Shown here: positions 16,347 through 24,137 of the stretch, piece by piece | Layout: each line of letters starts with the position of its first letter | Numbering within the stretch: the stretch's first letter is position 1 | From: Clostridiales bacterium UBA3259 | GTDB taxonomy: Bacteria; Bacillota_A; Clostridia; Oscillospirales; Oscillospiraceae | Direction of reading: 5' to 3' | NCBI GenBank assembly: GCA_002362625.1 | Contig: DEUP01000019.1 | Location: 24,034 to 64,915 of the forward strand | Length of the DNA stretch: 40,882 nucleotides | Program-made: the position numbers and the translations under genes | The notes under the pieces: model-generated | Databases searched by the model: none | Told to the model about the DNA's origin: nothing | The model's input: only the letters and a program-made list of their open reading frames with translations

Positions 16347-17336
16347 TTATTCGCCGGTCACGACTTCCTTCACGGTATTCGCCATGGAAGCAAAGCAGCT
16401 GTAGTCCACGTTCACAAGCTCGGCGGTTTCGGTGTTCACGGTGATGATGCCGCCGTCCATCACATGGAAGTCAGCGGGAATCTCGCCGCCCATCAGGATG
16501 GCAAAGGCCATATCTCCCACCTTCTGGCCAAGCTCCGTGTAGTTGACACCGCAGGTAGTGAAGGCACCGGAGAGGACGAAGGAGTCGGCACCGGTGTAGT
16601 GGGGGATTCCGGCAGCATTCAGCGTCTCCGCAACAGAAGCCTCCGCAGCCATGACCGCATTGTCAGTGGGGGTAAACACGGCATCTACCCGACCCACCAT
16701 GGAAGCGGCAGCCTCCATGATCTCGCCGGAGGTGTTGCCGGTCTTTTCCAGGTAAGAGATGCCCTTGCTGTCCAGGTAGGCCTTGGCCTCGGCGATGGGA
16801 GTCACAGAGTTGACCTCACTGTTGGAGTACAGCAGACCCACGGTCTTCACATTGGGCTGGGCGGCCAGCATCATATCCATGATAAAGGGCGTATTCAGGG
16901 CATCGGAAACACCGGTCACGGTGGGCAGTCCGGTCAGTCCGGCGGATTCCGGATCGGAAATAGCAGCGTAGACAATAGGGGTATCGGTACCCTCGGCGGC
17001 GGTGACCATGCTCAGGGCCGCCATGGTGGCAATGGGGATAATCAGGTCGGTCTTCTTATCCATGACCTGAGCGCCGATCTGGCTTAAAAGGCTGTTGTCG
17101 TTCTGGCCGTTATACTCGTCGATGATCAGGGTAACACCCAGTTCCTTCGCCAGGTCATTCAGCTGGGCGGAAATGGCAGTCCGGATTTCATCCAGAGAGG
17201 AATGGTCCAGCTGCTGGACAATGGCCACACGGTAGGTTTTCTCCCCATTGGGGCGCTCTGCCCCGCCGGAGGCGCAGCCGGAGAAAACCGATACAATCAT
17301 GATAACCGTGAGAATGAGAGAAATAACCTTTTTCAT
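16347..17336 (-). CDS. ABC importer substrate-binding lipoprotein (TrpX-like)
   Basis: A 329-residue binding protein of the ABC_sub_bind family (TrpX type). The signal peptide ends in lipobox VFSGC (Cys21) and the mature part begins after a Gly/Ser linker. Internal motifs are VAIVQQLDHSSLDEIR at the start of lobe 1 and TPIVYAAISDPESAGL in the middle, then VDAVFTPTDNAVMAA at the lobe junction. ATG 17336 is preferred because AAGGAG lies 9 bases upstream; an earlier ATG (17357) lacks one. It is the first gene of the importer operon. The family carries aromatic amino acids or other small ligands, and the UGG T-box points to tryptophan. Confidence 0.87.
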   Translation of the reverse strand: MKKVISLILTVIMIVSVFSGCASGGAERPNGEKTYRVAIVQQLDHSSLDEIRTAISAQLNDLAKELGVTLIIDEYNGQNDNSLLSQIGAQVMDKKTDLIIPIATMAALSMVTAAEGTDTPIVYAAISDPESAGLTGLPTVTGVSDALNTPFIMDMMLAAQPNVKTVGLLYSNSEVNSVTPIAEAKAYLDSKGISYLEKTGNTSGEIMEAAASMVGRVDAVFTPTDNAVMAAEASVAETLNAAGIPHYTGADSFVLSGAFTTCGVNYTELGQKVGDMAFAILMGGEIPADFHVMDGGIITVNTETAELVNVDYSCFASMANTVKEVVTGE

Positions 17337-17453
17337 AGTAGAATACTCCTTTTTCATGTCAAATATATTTGTTGATTTCCGGATGGGGACAGGTAAGCGT
17401 CGCCATCGCCGACCAGGTTCATACATTAGATTATTCTCCTTTCTCCTGAAAAT

Positions 17454-17736
17454 GAAAAAGTCCTTGTTCCCCTATGGGGAACAAGGACAGAAATAACGAT
17501 TTCTGCGGTACCACCTTGTTTGCCGGAAAACCGACCGCCTCAGGAAAGCGCCAACACGCTTTCTGCCCGATAACGCTGGCATTGCGTCAGAGGATACTAG
17601 GCCTTCGCCGTTCTCTCTGCCCTCCGCGGCCCATTTTCTGCCCCGCTTTTCGCTCCGCTCTCAGCTATGCGAAACTCTCTGTGGATGCGCTTGCAGCTTT
17701 ACTCCCGCTTCTCAGGTTTGTGCTTAATTTTATGTT
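17454..17736 (-). promoter_or_regulatory. T-box riboswitch, specifier UGG (tryptophan)
   Basis: The minus strand carries the T-box core AAGGTGGTACCGCA (17517-17504), then a strong terminator: a 13-bp stem (17488-17476 with 17472-17460) followed by five Ts. Stem I can be drawn with a lower helix GCGG/CCGC, an AGUA bulge on the 5' side and a GAAAA-UGG-G loop on the 3' side, the same layout as the glyQS T-box specifier loop. The codon facing the tRNA is then UGG (17633-17631), tryptophan. Uncharged tRNA-Trp would favour antitermination and turn on the importer at 14605-17336. Confidence 0.85.
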
Positions 17737-17742
17737 ATGCTT

Positions 17743-17771
17743 ATTAAACACCATTTGTGTCCATTTGTCAA
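17743..17771 (-). promoter_or_regulatory. Promoter of the T-box leader
   Basis: On the minus strand TTGACA (17771-17766), a 17-base spacer and TTTAAT (17748-17743) precede the leader. Transcription should start near 17736. Confidence 0.75.
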
Positions 17772-17812
17772 GTACTTTTTTTCTTATTGGACGGACAATC
17801 TTCTGCTCCGAC

Positions 17813-18388
17813 TCAATACTCCCGGATTACGCCCCGGACAACGCCGATCAGCTCCGCGTTTGTGCCGTCAATAGGCTCGTAGTTTTCGTTCTCCGGCATC
17901 AGCCAGATTTCCCCATTTCTCCGGCGCAGGCGCTTGACCGTGGCCTCGTCCTCGATTCTGGCCACCACAATCTGACCGTCATCGGCGGTCTGCTGGGGCC
18001 GCACAACCACCTTATCCCCGCTTAGGATCCCGGCGTTAATCATGCTGTCGCCCCGAACCCGCAGGGCAAAGCAGCCCGGCTCGTTCCATGGAATGGTTCC
18101 CTCCTGGTTTTCCACAGCCAGAATGGGGATGCCCGCCGTGACCATGCCCACCACCGGAATCTGCCCGGGCCTGGCGCCCGTGACCAACGCCCGCTTCCGT
18201 CCCTTTGCCCCGGGTGCCTGAAGCAGGCCTTTCTCCTGAAGGGCCTGAAGATGATAGCTGACAGAGGCCGTAGACCGCAGTCCCACCGCGGCCCCGATCT
18301 CCCGAACCGAGGGAGAATAGCCGTTTTCCTGAATAAATTGGTTTACATAATTCATGATAAGCTCTGCTTTATTGCTGGTTCTGGGCAT
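17813..18388 (-). CDS. lexA: LexA repressor, SOS regulator
   Basis: LexA represses DNA-damage genes and cuts itself when RecA filaments form. The 191-residue protein has an N-terminal winged helix (SPSVREIGAAVGLRSTASV around residues 25-43), the cleavage site Ala85-Gly86 in VTAGIP, catalytic Ser115 in RGDSM and Lys152 in ATVKRL. ATG 18388 follows AGGAGG by 7 bases; the longer frame upstream reads through the promoter. A degenerate LexA box overlaps its own promoter. It is probably also the regulator of the SOS-like box ahead of the element's DNA polymerase at 37.1 kb. Confidence 0.95.
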   Translation of the reverse strand: MPRTSNKAELIMNYVNQFIQENGYSPSVREIGAAVGLRSTASVSYHLQALQEKGLLQAPGAKGRKRALVTGARPGQIPVVGMVTAGIPILAVENQEGTIPWNEPGCFALRVRGDSMINAGILSGDKVVVRPQQTADDGQIVVARIEDEATVKRLRRRNGEIWLMPENENYEPIDGTNAELIGVVRGVIREY

Positions 18389-18431
18389 AATCAGACCTCC
18401 TGACCCTGGGCAGTCTCTGTTAACAATAAAA

Positions 18432-18450
18432 ATTATAGCACATTTGTCCG
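18432..18450 (-). promoter_or_regulatory. lexA -10 box and adjoining LexA box
   Basis: On the minus strand TATAAT (18437-18432) directly follows CGGAC-AAAT-GTGC (18450-18438), a degenerate form of the Gram-positive LexA box CGAAC-N4-GTTCG. This fits autoregulation. Confidence 0.6.
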
Positions 18451-18529
18451 AAAAAAGGAAGTCTTTTTTCAAAAGTTTTTGCAAATTTCCCTCTTCCATG
18501 GACTATACTGGAAGGAAGGAGGAATGCCC

Positions 18530-18976
18530 ATGGAATCCATTGACCCCAAAACCGCCCGGCAGGTATGGAAGCGGGTGGCAGCCGTCCCTGTCCAGGGAAT
18601 GTCTCCGGGAGATCTGCACAGTCTGCTCACCTCTGCCATAGAGCTGTCCGCTCTCTATCGATGCCTTGTTCCCTCCCTCAGCGGAAAGCAGCGGGAGGCC
18701 GCCCAAAGCCTGTCCGCCGGGCAGCAGGACACGGTCTTTGCGCTGCGGGGGATGCAGCTGAAGTCCTTCGGAAGAGGCGAGCCGGTTCCCTCCGCCCCCT
18801 CTCACCCCAAAAATGCCCGGCGCATTCTGGAGGCCTGCTATCCCAGAGCGAAATCCGCCCTGACGGAATATTCCGCCCGGGCCATTGACGGGGAATACGG
18901 GCCGGTATTCCGGCTGCTGGCTGCCCGGGAGGAGGCACACTGTCTGGGGATCCTGACACTTCTTGGACAACTGTGA
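18530..18976 (+). CDS. Small helical protein, possibly ferritin-like
   Basis: A 148-residue protein divergent from lexA. The start ATG 18530 is 7 bases after AAGGAGG; an ATG at 18524 is too close to it. The sequence is almost wholly helical. Helix-rich segments such as LTEYSARAIDGEYGPVFRLL and AAREEAHCLGIL contain a spaced E...E..H pattern like one half of ferritin/rubrerythrin-type metal sites. I do not recognise a specific family, and the metal-site idea is weak because only one clear ExxH is seen. A poor promoter (TTGCAA, 19-base spacer, TATACT at 18504) lies upstream. It is followed by a terminator. Confidence 0.65.
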   Translation: MESIDPKTARQVWKRVAAVPVQGMSPGDLHSLLTSAIELSALYRCLVPSLSGKQREAAQSLSAGQQDTVFALRGMQLKSFGRGEPVPSAPSHPKNARRILEACYPRAKSALTEYSARAIDGEYGPVFRLLAAREEAHCLGILTLLGQL

Positions 18977-19009
18977 TTCACTTCCCCCCAAAAACACAAC
19001 ATCCTGTGT

Positions 19010-19036
19010 CCCGCCAAAAACGGCGGGGCTTTTTTT
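19010..19036 (+). terminator. Intrinsic terminator
   Basis: A CCCGCC/GGCGGG stem (19010-19015 with 19022-19027) is followed by seven Ts, 34 bases after the stop of the helical protein gene. Confidence 0.8.
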
Positions 19037-19060
19037 ACAAAAATCTCCTTTTCTTTGCCG

Positions 19061-19089
19061 TTGTCCTCCGTGGGAAGTTGTGGTATAAT
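19061..19089 (+). promoter_or_regulatory. Promoter of the primosome operon
   Basis: TTGTCC (19061-19066), 17 bases, TATAAT (19084-19089), about 35 bases before the dnaD-like start. Confidence 0.7.
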
Positions 19090-19123
19090 ATCCGTAATTA
19101 GCGAATTTTGTGAGGAAGTTTTC

Positions 19124-20005
19124 ATGACCAGTATCCCACTCAACCTATCCGCAAGCGACGTGCAGAAGCTGCTGGCAGCCGCCAGCCCTGACGCGTCCCT
19201 GCTTTACATCTACATAAAAGCGGGCAATCCCATCTCCTCCGCCGAGGCGGAGCTTTCCCTCTCCCCTTCCCGGATCGGCTGCGCCGAGGTCACTCTGCGG
19301 CAGCTAGGCCTGATCGCGGATGAGCGTCCCGCGCCCATGCTCCCCGGAGAGCGGCCCAGCTACTCCGAGCAGGATGTACTCGCCGCCATGGAGGAGGACA
19401 ATTCCTTCCGCAGCCTCTACAGCGAAATCCAGCGGCTTTTGGGGAAAACCCTCAATACGGAGGAGCTGAAGATTCTCCTGGGCTTTACCCGGTATCTGGG
19501 AATGCCTGCCGACGTGATCTCCGTACTGGTATGCTACTGCAAGGATCGGGCGCGGCAGCGGGGCAGCCTTCGCAACCCTTCCCTGCGCACCATTGAGAAG
19601 GAAGCCTACGCCTGGGCGGAGCAGGGAATCGACACCATGGAGGGTGCCGCCGCCTTTATCCGGGAGCAGAATCTGCGCAATTCCCGGCTGTCCCGGCTGA
19701 AAAAGATCCTGCAGATCCACGGCCGCAACCTGACTGCCGCCGAGGAGCGCTACGCCCAAGGCTGGCTGGATATGGGCTTCCGGGAGGAACTGATCTCCAT
19801 GGCCTATGAGCGCACCTGCCTCAATACCGGTGGCCTGAACTGGGCCTATATGAATAAGATTTTGCAGCGCTGGCATGAGCAGGGCTTCACCTCCCCGGAG
19901 GATGTGCTGGGCGGCGACCGCAAGCCTTCCATACCTAAGGGCGCTTCCGGTCAGCTGGGTCAGGCAGAGCTGGAGGCCATCCAGCGTGTTTTAAGGGAGG
20001 GGTAA
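19124..20005 (+). CDS. DnaD-domain replication initiation protein
   Basis: A 293-residue protein with the two-part DnaD layout. A winged-helix-like N-terminus (residues 1-90, containing ISSAEAELSLSPSRIGCAEVTLRQLGLI) precedes a DnaB_2/DnaD C-terminal domain (about 95-175, YSEIQRLLGKTLNTEELKIL to GMPADVISVLVCYC) and a second helical part. In Firmicutes such proteins help remodel the origin and load the helicase. ATG 19124 follows GAGGAAG; the longer frame begins inside the promoter. The dnaC-like gene starts 4 bases after its stop, which supports the assignment. Confidence 0.85.
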   Translation: MTSIPLNLSASDVQKLLAAASPDASLLYIYIKAGNPISSAEAELSLSPSRIGCAEVTLRQLGLIADERPAPMLPGERPSYSEQDVLAAMEEDNSFRSLYSEIQRLLGKTLNTEELKILLGFTRYLGMPADVISVLVCYCKDRARQRGSLRNPSLRTIEKEAYAWAEQGIDTMEGAAAFIREQNLRNSRLSRLKKILQIHGRNLTAAEERYAQGWLDMGFREELISMAYERTCLNTGGLNWAYMNKILQRWHEQGFTSPEDVLGGDRKPSIPKGASGQLGQAELEAIQRVLREG

Positions 20006-20008
20006 TCC

Positions 20009-20989
20009 ATGGGCTATTCTTTGGAAGTGGTTCAGCGCGCCCGGGCCAGACTGGCCCAGGCAAAGGAGGATCGGGAATCAGAAAACCGGCAGCATCTGGC
20101 GCAGGCCTATGCCAAGGTTCCCAGGATCCGGGAAATCGATGCTCAGCTTCGCCGTTCCATGGCCCAGGCGGCCCAGGCAGCCTTTCTTCAGGGCAGCGAC
20201 GGCCGGGCCATGATGGAGCGGGTGCGAGATGAAAACCTCGCCTTACAGCGGGAACGCGCCCGCCTTGCCGCCGAGAATTTTGAAGAGGGCTATTTGGATG
20301 ACAGCCCCATCTGCGTCCACTGCGGCGGCAGCGGCTATGTAGGCAGCACCATGTGCGAGTGCCTTCAGGAGCTGTGCCGTCAGGAGCAGAAGAAGGAGAT
20401 ATCCATTCTCTCCGGCAGCAAGGAGACCTTCAGCCAGTTCCGGCTGGACTACTATCCTGACCGGTTCGACCCCCAGTACGGAGCCAGCCCCCGGGCCATC
20501 ATGGAGCGAAATCTGAAGATTTGCCGGAGCTACGCCTTTAATTTCTCCGTTTCCGGCGGCAATCTGCTGTTCAACGGCGGCACAGGTCTTGGCAAAACCT
20601 TCCTCTCCGCCTGCATTGCCAGAGCCGTTGCTGACCGGGGCTACAGCGTAGTCTACGAGACTGCCGCCCAGCTGTTCTCCGCCCTGGAGCAGGCCCGGTT
20701 CAATCCCAGTGAGGAGGCCGCCCGGAAGGTGGAGCAGTTCCGTTCCTGCGACCTGCTGATTCTGGACGACCTGGGCACCGAGCTACCCGGTCAGTTTGTC
20801 ACCGCGTCCCTGTACAGCCTGATCAATGACCGGCTGCTGGCCGGGAAGCCCATGATCATCTCCACCAACCTGAACATCGATGAAATGAGCCGCCGGTACT
20901 CTCCCCAGATTGCTTCCCGGCTTCACAGCTTCCAGCGTCTGACTTTCGTGGGAGAAGACATTCGCGTTCTGAAGAATCGAGGAATTTAA
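20009..20989 (+). CDS. DnaC/DnaI-like helicase-loader ATPase
   Basis: A 326-residue AAA+ protein. The N-terminal 90 residues are a charged coiled-coil-like stretch. A zinc-binding cluster follows (Cys102, Cys105, Cys116, Cys118), as in DnaI-type loaders. Walker A is GGTGLGKT (190-197), Walker B is LLILDDLG and sensor motifs include IISTNLN. It should load the replicative helicase together with the DnaD-like protein upstream. The ribosome-binding site GGGAGGGG overlaps the end of the dnaD-like gene. Confidence 0.9.
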   Translation: MGYSLEVVQRARARLAQAKEDRESENRQHLAQAYAKVPRIREIDAQLRRSMAQAAQAAFLQGSDGRAMMERVRDENLALQRERARLAAENFEEGYLDDSPICVHCGGSGYVGSTMCECLQELCRQEQKKEISILSGSKETFSQFRLDYYPDRFDPQYGASPRAIMERNLKICRSYAFNFSVSGGNLLFNGGTGLGKTFLSACIARAVADRGYSVVYETAAQLFSALEQARFNPSEEAARKVEQFRSCDLLILDDLGTELPGQFVTASLYSLINDRLLAGKPMIISTNLNIDEMSRRYSPQIASRLHSFQRLTFVGEDIRVLKNRGI

Positions 20990-21634
20990 ATGAAGACAGG
21001 CATTCTCTTTGACTTGGACGGCACCCTTTTAAACACCCTGGATGACCTGCTGGACGCAACCAATTATGCCCTCGCTCTCTGCGGCTACCCGGAGCGGACA
21101 CTCAGGGAACTGCGGATGTTCGTGGGAAACGGCGCGTATAACCAAATCCGCATGTCCCTTCCCCCAGATACGGCTCCGGAGGAAATTGAGCGGGTGCTGG
21201 GTGTCTACAAGCCCTATTACACAGCTCACTGCCAGATCAAAACCAAGCCCTACGACGGTATTTTACCCGCTTTGGAAGCGCTGCGCCAGGACTTTCCTCT
21301 GGCCATCGTATCCAACAAGCCCGACACCGCTGTGAAGCCTCTGTGCGCCCACCACTTTCCAGGGATATTCGCTCTGGGTGAAGTCCCCGGCTGTCCCAGG
21401 AAGCCCGCTCCGGACATGCTGCGCCTTGCCATGGAATCCATTCATGCCAATACCTGCATCTATGTGGGCGACAGCGAGGTGGATATTCTTACAGCCCAAA
21501 ACGCCCAGGTACCCTGCGTGAGCGTTCTCTGGGGCTTCCGTGACCGGGAGATTTTGGAGGATGCCGGTGCCAGGCACCTGTGCCCCTCCCCTGACCTGCT
21601 TCCCCAAATGCTGGGGGAAATCGCGGGAATTTAA
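20990..21634 (+). CDS. HAD-family phosphatase (phosphoglycolate phosphatase-like)
   Basis: A 214-residue HAD hydrolase. Motif I is FDLDGTLL (nucleophile Asp8, acid Asp10), motif II is AIVSNKP, motif III Lys is in CPRKPAPDML and motif IV is YVGDSEVD. The helical cap between motifs I and II places it in the Gph/PpaX subfamily, which clears phosphoglycolate or pyrophosphate; the substrate cannot be fixed. The start is immediately after the stop of the dnaC-like gene. Confidence 0.88.
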   Translation: MKTGILFDLDGTLLNTLDDLLDATNYALALCGYPERTLRELRMFVGNGAYNQIRMSLPPDTAPEEIERVLGVYKPYYTAHCQIKTKPYDGILPALEALRQDFPLAIVSNKPDTAVKPLCAHHFPGIFALGEVPGCPRKPAPDMLRLAMESIHANTCIYVGDSEVDILTAQNAQVPCVSVLWGFRDREILEDAGARHLCPSPDLLPQMLGEIAGI

Positions 21635-21653
21635 GATACAGAAGGAAAAATCC

Positions 21654-22229
21654 ATGGCCAACGAATTTTACGCTCTCATGGGGCGGATGCGCTATATCAC
21701 CCGCTGGGGACTGATGCGCAACACCTTTTCCGAAAACATCTCCGAACACAGCCATCAGGTGGCTGTCCTTGCCCATGCCCTGGCCCTGATCCGCCGGGAT
21801 ATTCTGAAGCTGCCCACCCCTGACCCGGATCGCTGCGCTGTGGCGGCCCTGTACCATGACGCCTCGGAGATTCTCACCGGGGATCTGCCCACCCCCATCA
21901 AGTACTACAATCCCAGCATCAAGGACGCCTACAAGCAGGTAGAGCGGATTGCGGGCAATCGGCTCCTTGCCATGCTTCCGGAGGCCCTTCGTTCCAGCTA
22001 TGAGCATCTTGTGCTGGAAGATGACGAGGAGGTTCTTCCCTTTGTAAAGGGAGCAGACAAGCTGTCCGCCCACATCAAGTGCCTGGAGGAGCAGAAAGCG
22101 GGCAACACGGAGTTTGACACAGCCGCGAAACAGACCTGGGACGCCATGAAAGCCATGGAGCGTCCGGAGCTTGACTGGTTTCTGGACAACTGCCTGGGCG
22201 CCTTTGCCCTGAATCTTGACCAACTATAA
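21654..22229 (+). CDS. HD-domain 5'-deoxynucleotidase (YfbR-like)
   Basis: A 191-residue HD phosphohydrolase. The metal ligands are visible as EHSHQVAVLAH (first His), LYHDASE (HD pair) and a later Asp in VKGADKLSAHI. This matches YfbR, which removes phosphate from deoxynucleoside 5'-monophosphates and serves nucleotide salvage. ATG 21654 lies 5 bases after GAAGGAAA. It is the last gene of the core operon before the tRNA region. Confidence 0.88.
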   Translation: MANEFYALMGRMRYITRWGLMRNTFSENISEHSHQVAVLAHALALIRRDILKLPTPDPDRCAVAALYHDASEILTGDLPTPIKYYNPSIKDAYKQVERIAGNRLLAMLPEALRSSYEHLVLEDDEEVLPFVKGADKLSAHIKCLEEQKAGNTEFDTAAKQTWDAMKAMERPELDWFLDNCLGAFALNLDQL

Positions 22230-22231
22230 GC

Positions 22232-22260
22232 TTGACGGCGGAAAAAAGTTGTGGTATGAT
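22232..22260 (+). promoter_or_regulatory. tRNA-Leu promoter
   Basis: TTGACG (22232-22237), 17 bases, TATGAT (22255-22260). It ends 8 bases before the broken tRNA copy, so it was the promoter of that tRNA. It may now read through to the intact tRNA at 22448. Confidence 0.7.
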
Positions 22261-22268
22261 AATGGAAC

Positions 22269-22331
22269 GCCGCTGTGGTGGAATTGGTAGACACAGGGGA
22301 CTTAAAATCCCGTGGGCCGGATGCAGCACCT
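22269..22331 (+). pseudogene. Broken tRNA-Leu(UAA), 5' part only
   Basis: The acceptor 5' strand (GCCGCTG), D-arm and anticodon loop (CTTAAAA, anticodon UAA) match the intact tRNA-Leu downstream. After the anticodon stem (GGGGA/TCCCG, one mismatch) and GTGGG, the variable arm and T-arm are gone. A CAGCACC at 22325-22331 may be a damaged acceptor end (expected CAGCGGCACC). It cannot fold as a tRNA. It retains the promoter, so it is likely the original chromosomal gene, broken by integration or a later deletion. Confidence 0.75.
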
Positions 22332-22390
22332 AATCCGAATTGTGCTTGCAAACAGCCAACTTTTTCAATTTGATTTTTCTCTGTGTTGGA

Positions 22391-22440
22391 ACATCCCTCC
22401 AACACATCCCTCCAACTTCATATCCCTCCATTGGAGGGAT
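22391..22440. repeat. ATCCCTCCA repeats ending in a palindrome
   Basis: ATCCCTCCA occurs three times at intervals of 14-16 bases. The third copy (22422-22430) forms a near-perfect palindrome with TGGAGGGAT (22432-22440). It lies between the broken and intact tRNA genes, beside the integrase, where recombinase arm sites would be expected. No repeat family is recognised. Confidence 0.6.
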
Positions 22441-22447
22441 TGAATAC

Positions 22448-22535
22448 GCCGCTATGGTGGAATTGGTAGACACCCGAGACTTAAAATCTCGTTCTGGTTT
22501 CCAGAGTACCGGTTCGAGCCCGGTTAGCGGCACCA
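22448..22535 (+). tRNA. tRNA-Leu (UAA), intact
   Basis: An 88-base type II tRNA with perfect 7-bp acceptor stem (GCCGCTA/TAGCGGC) and encoded ACCA. The D-arm is GGTGGAATTGGTAGACACC and the anticodon stem-loop is CGAGA-CTTAAAA-TCTCG with anticodon UAA. A variable arm TCTGGTTTCCAGAG and a T-arm with GGTTCGAGCC complete it. It has no promoter of its own in the 120 bases upstream. The integrase gene starts reading away from its 3' side, the usual place for a tRNA-targeting element. Confidence 0.95.
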
Positions 22536-22542
22536 TTCTCTT

Positions 22543-22581
22543 AATTCTCAGAGCAGTTTATTGCTCTGAGAATTATTTTTT
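22543..22581 (+). terminator. tRNA-Leu terminator
   Basis: A 13-bp perfect stem (22543-22555 with 22562-22574) is followed by six Ts. The integrase stop codon lies inside it from the other strand. Confidence 0.85.
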
Positions 22582-24057
22582 AGGCAAAATAGAGAGAATC
22601 GCATTGGCAGAGGACAGCTTGTTATTCTCATCCAAGTGGGTATAAATATTAGCTGTCGTTCCGATTGTACTGTGTCCAAGCCATGCTTGGATCTCTTTAA
22701 GGCTAACGCCTTGTGCGAACAGAAGAGAGGCACATGTGTGTCGAAGATCATGAAAGCGTATCCTCGGCATATTGTTGGCTTTCAACACTGACGCAAAATG
22801 TGAGGTAAGGAAACCAGGCTTAATAATCTCGCCAATCTCATTCACATAGATATAGCCGATATAATCCTGGCAATAGCAATTACCACACAGCCTTTTGTTC
22901 TCTTCCTGCTCCTTTTTCATTTTACGAAGCATTTCTTCAAAGGGAGCCACGAGTGGAAGTGTCCGAAAACTAGATTTCGTTTTTGTGGTATCTGCCATGA
23001 CCAATGTGCATTTCCCATCAATTCGCGCTTCGTTCACTGTATGCCTAATTGTGATGGTTTTATTTTCAAAGTCGATGGCATCCCATCTCAAACCGAGAAC
23101 TTCGCTGCGACGCAAGCCGTAGAACGAGGCCGCAATAACGCCAAACTCAGCGGGGTCTCCCTCAAAAATCTTAAACAGCTTTTCAATTTGTGTCGCATTG
23201 TAGAAGTGCCCAACATATTTATCTATCGTGGGCAGCTCCACTTTATCTGCTGGATTTGATGGAATCAGGTCTGTCTTATATGCGTAAGAAAGAGCCTTGT
23301 GGATATTTGCATGTCGATGCTTCACAGTATTCGCAGAAACCTTGTTGACATTCATTTCATAGGAATAGTAGTCCTGAATGTGTTTTGCAGTAACTGCATC
23401 CAAGCGCAGGTTGGGGTGATGCTCTTTGAAATAAGGAATAACTCTGGACTTGATAGTCTTTTCATAACCAGTATAGGTTGTAGACTTAACTTTGAGTTTG
23501 ATAACGCTAAGCCAGTCAAGCAGGAAATCGGTGAAGTATGGGGTGGTGCTCATCAGGCACGGATTGATGTCATGCGCTGGATTGTCAGATCTCCAGCCGA
23601 TGGTGACCGCGTAGTCCAGCGCTGTGCAGATCGTGCGATTGATTGACAGCAAGGCTTTGTTGCCGGTGCCGTTCTGCAATCGCTCGGTCTCGAAGTATGC
23701 AATCAGCTCCTGATCGGTGATTTCCGTGACCTTTGCGTTGTGTGCAGAAAAGTAAGGCGCGATGTTCGATTTTACATAGTAGGCAAAGTTGGAATACTCC
23801 TCTGCGGGAATATCTGTAACCTTGTCATTGAGCCATTTCCCGAGAAAATCGGTGAACAGCATTCCCTTGTTGACAGCGAGATTGTCCGGGTTAAACTCGG
23901 AACGGGCTTTCATGAGCATTTTCTCTGCCCGCTTCTTGTTTCCCTTAACGGTGAGTCCGGTACTGATGGACTTGCTCCGCCGCTTTCCAGAGGCATCTTT
24001 CCATGTCAGAATCATCTGGAAATAGCCGTTTTGCTCTCTTAGGTGACCTGTAACCAT
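22573..24057 (-). CDS. int: Tyrosine recombinase (integrase)
   Basis: A 494-residue site-specific recombinase that inserts and excises the element. The N-terminal part (1-60) has the arm-binding-type fold (GYFQMILTWKDASGKRRSKS). Two SAM-like core-binding stretches follow (around 70-150 and 175-260), then the catalytic domain with Arg in GLRRSEVLGLRW, HDLRH (His436, Arg439), LGH (His462) and nucleophile Tyr472 in IYTHLDENN. The second core-binding-like segment makes it longer than the usual 380-400 residues and is worth noting. The ribosome-binding site AGGAGG is 7 bases upstream. It lies directly beside the tRNA-Leu target. Confidence 0.93.
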   Translation of the reverse strand: MVTGHLREQNGYFQMILTWKDASGKRRSKSISTGLTVKGNKKRAEKMLMKARSEFNPDNLAVNKGMLFTDFLGKWLNDKVTDIPAEEYSNFAYYVKSNIAPYFSAHNAKVTEITDQELIAYFETERLQNGTGNKALLSINRTICTALDYAVTIGWRSDNPAHDINPCLMSTTPYFTDFLLDWLSVIKLKVKSTTYTGYEKTIKSRVIPYFKEHHPNLRLDAVTAKHIQDYYSYEMNVNKVSANTVKHRHANIHKALSYAYKTDLIPSNPADKVELPTIDKYVGHFYNATQIEKLFKIFEGDPAEFGVIAASFYGLRRSEVLGLRWDAIDFENKTITIRHTVNEARIDGKCTLVMADTTKTKSSFRTLPLVAPFEEMLRKMKKEQEENKRLCGNCYCQDYIGYIYVNEIGEIIKPGFLTSHFASVLKANNMPRIRFHDLRHTCASLLFAQGVSLKEIQAWLGHSTIGTTANIYTHLDENNKLSSANAILSILPKK

Positions 24058-24137
24058 ATGCGTTCCTCCTGTTCATTAGCATTGTGATCTTTTGCATGGC
24101 TATATGGTATCATCAGCAGTAAATTCCGGCAAGTTTG

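Noticed and set aside
22391..22440. ATCCCTCCA repeats as a short CRISPR array
   Set aside because: The repeat unit is only 9 bases with 5-7 base gaps, and no cas genes are present.
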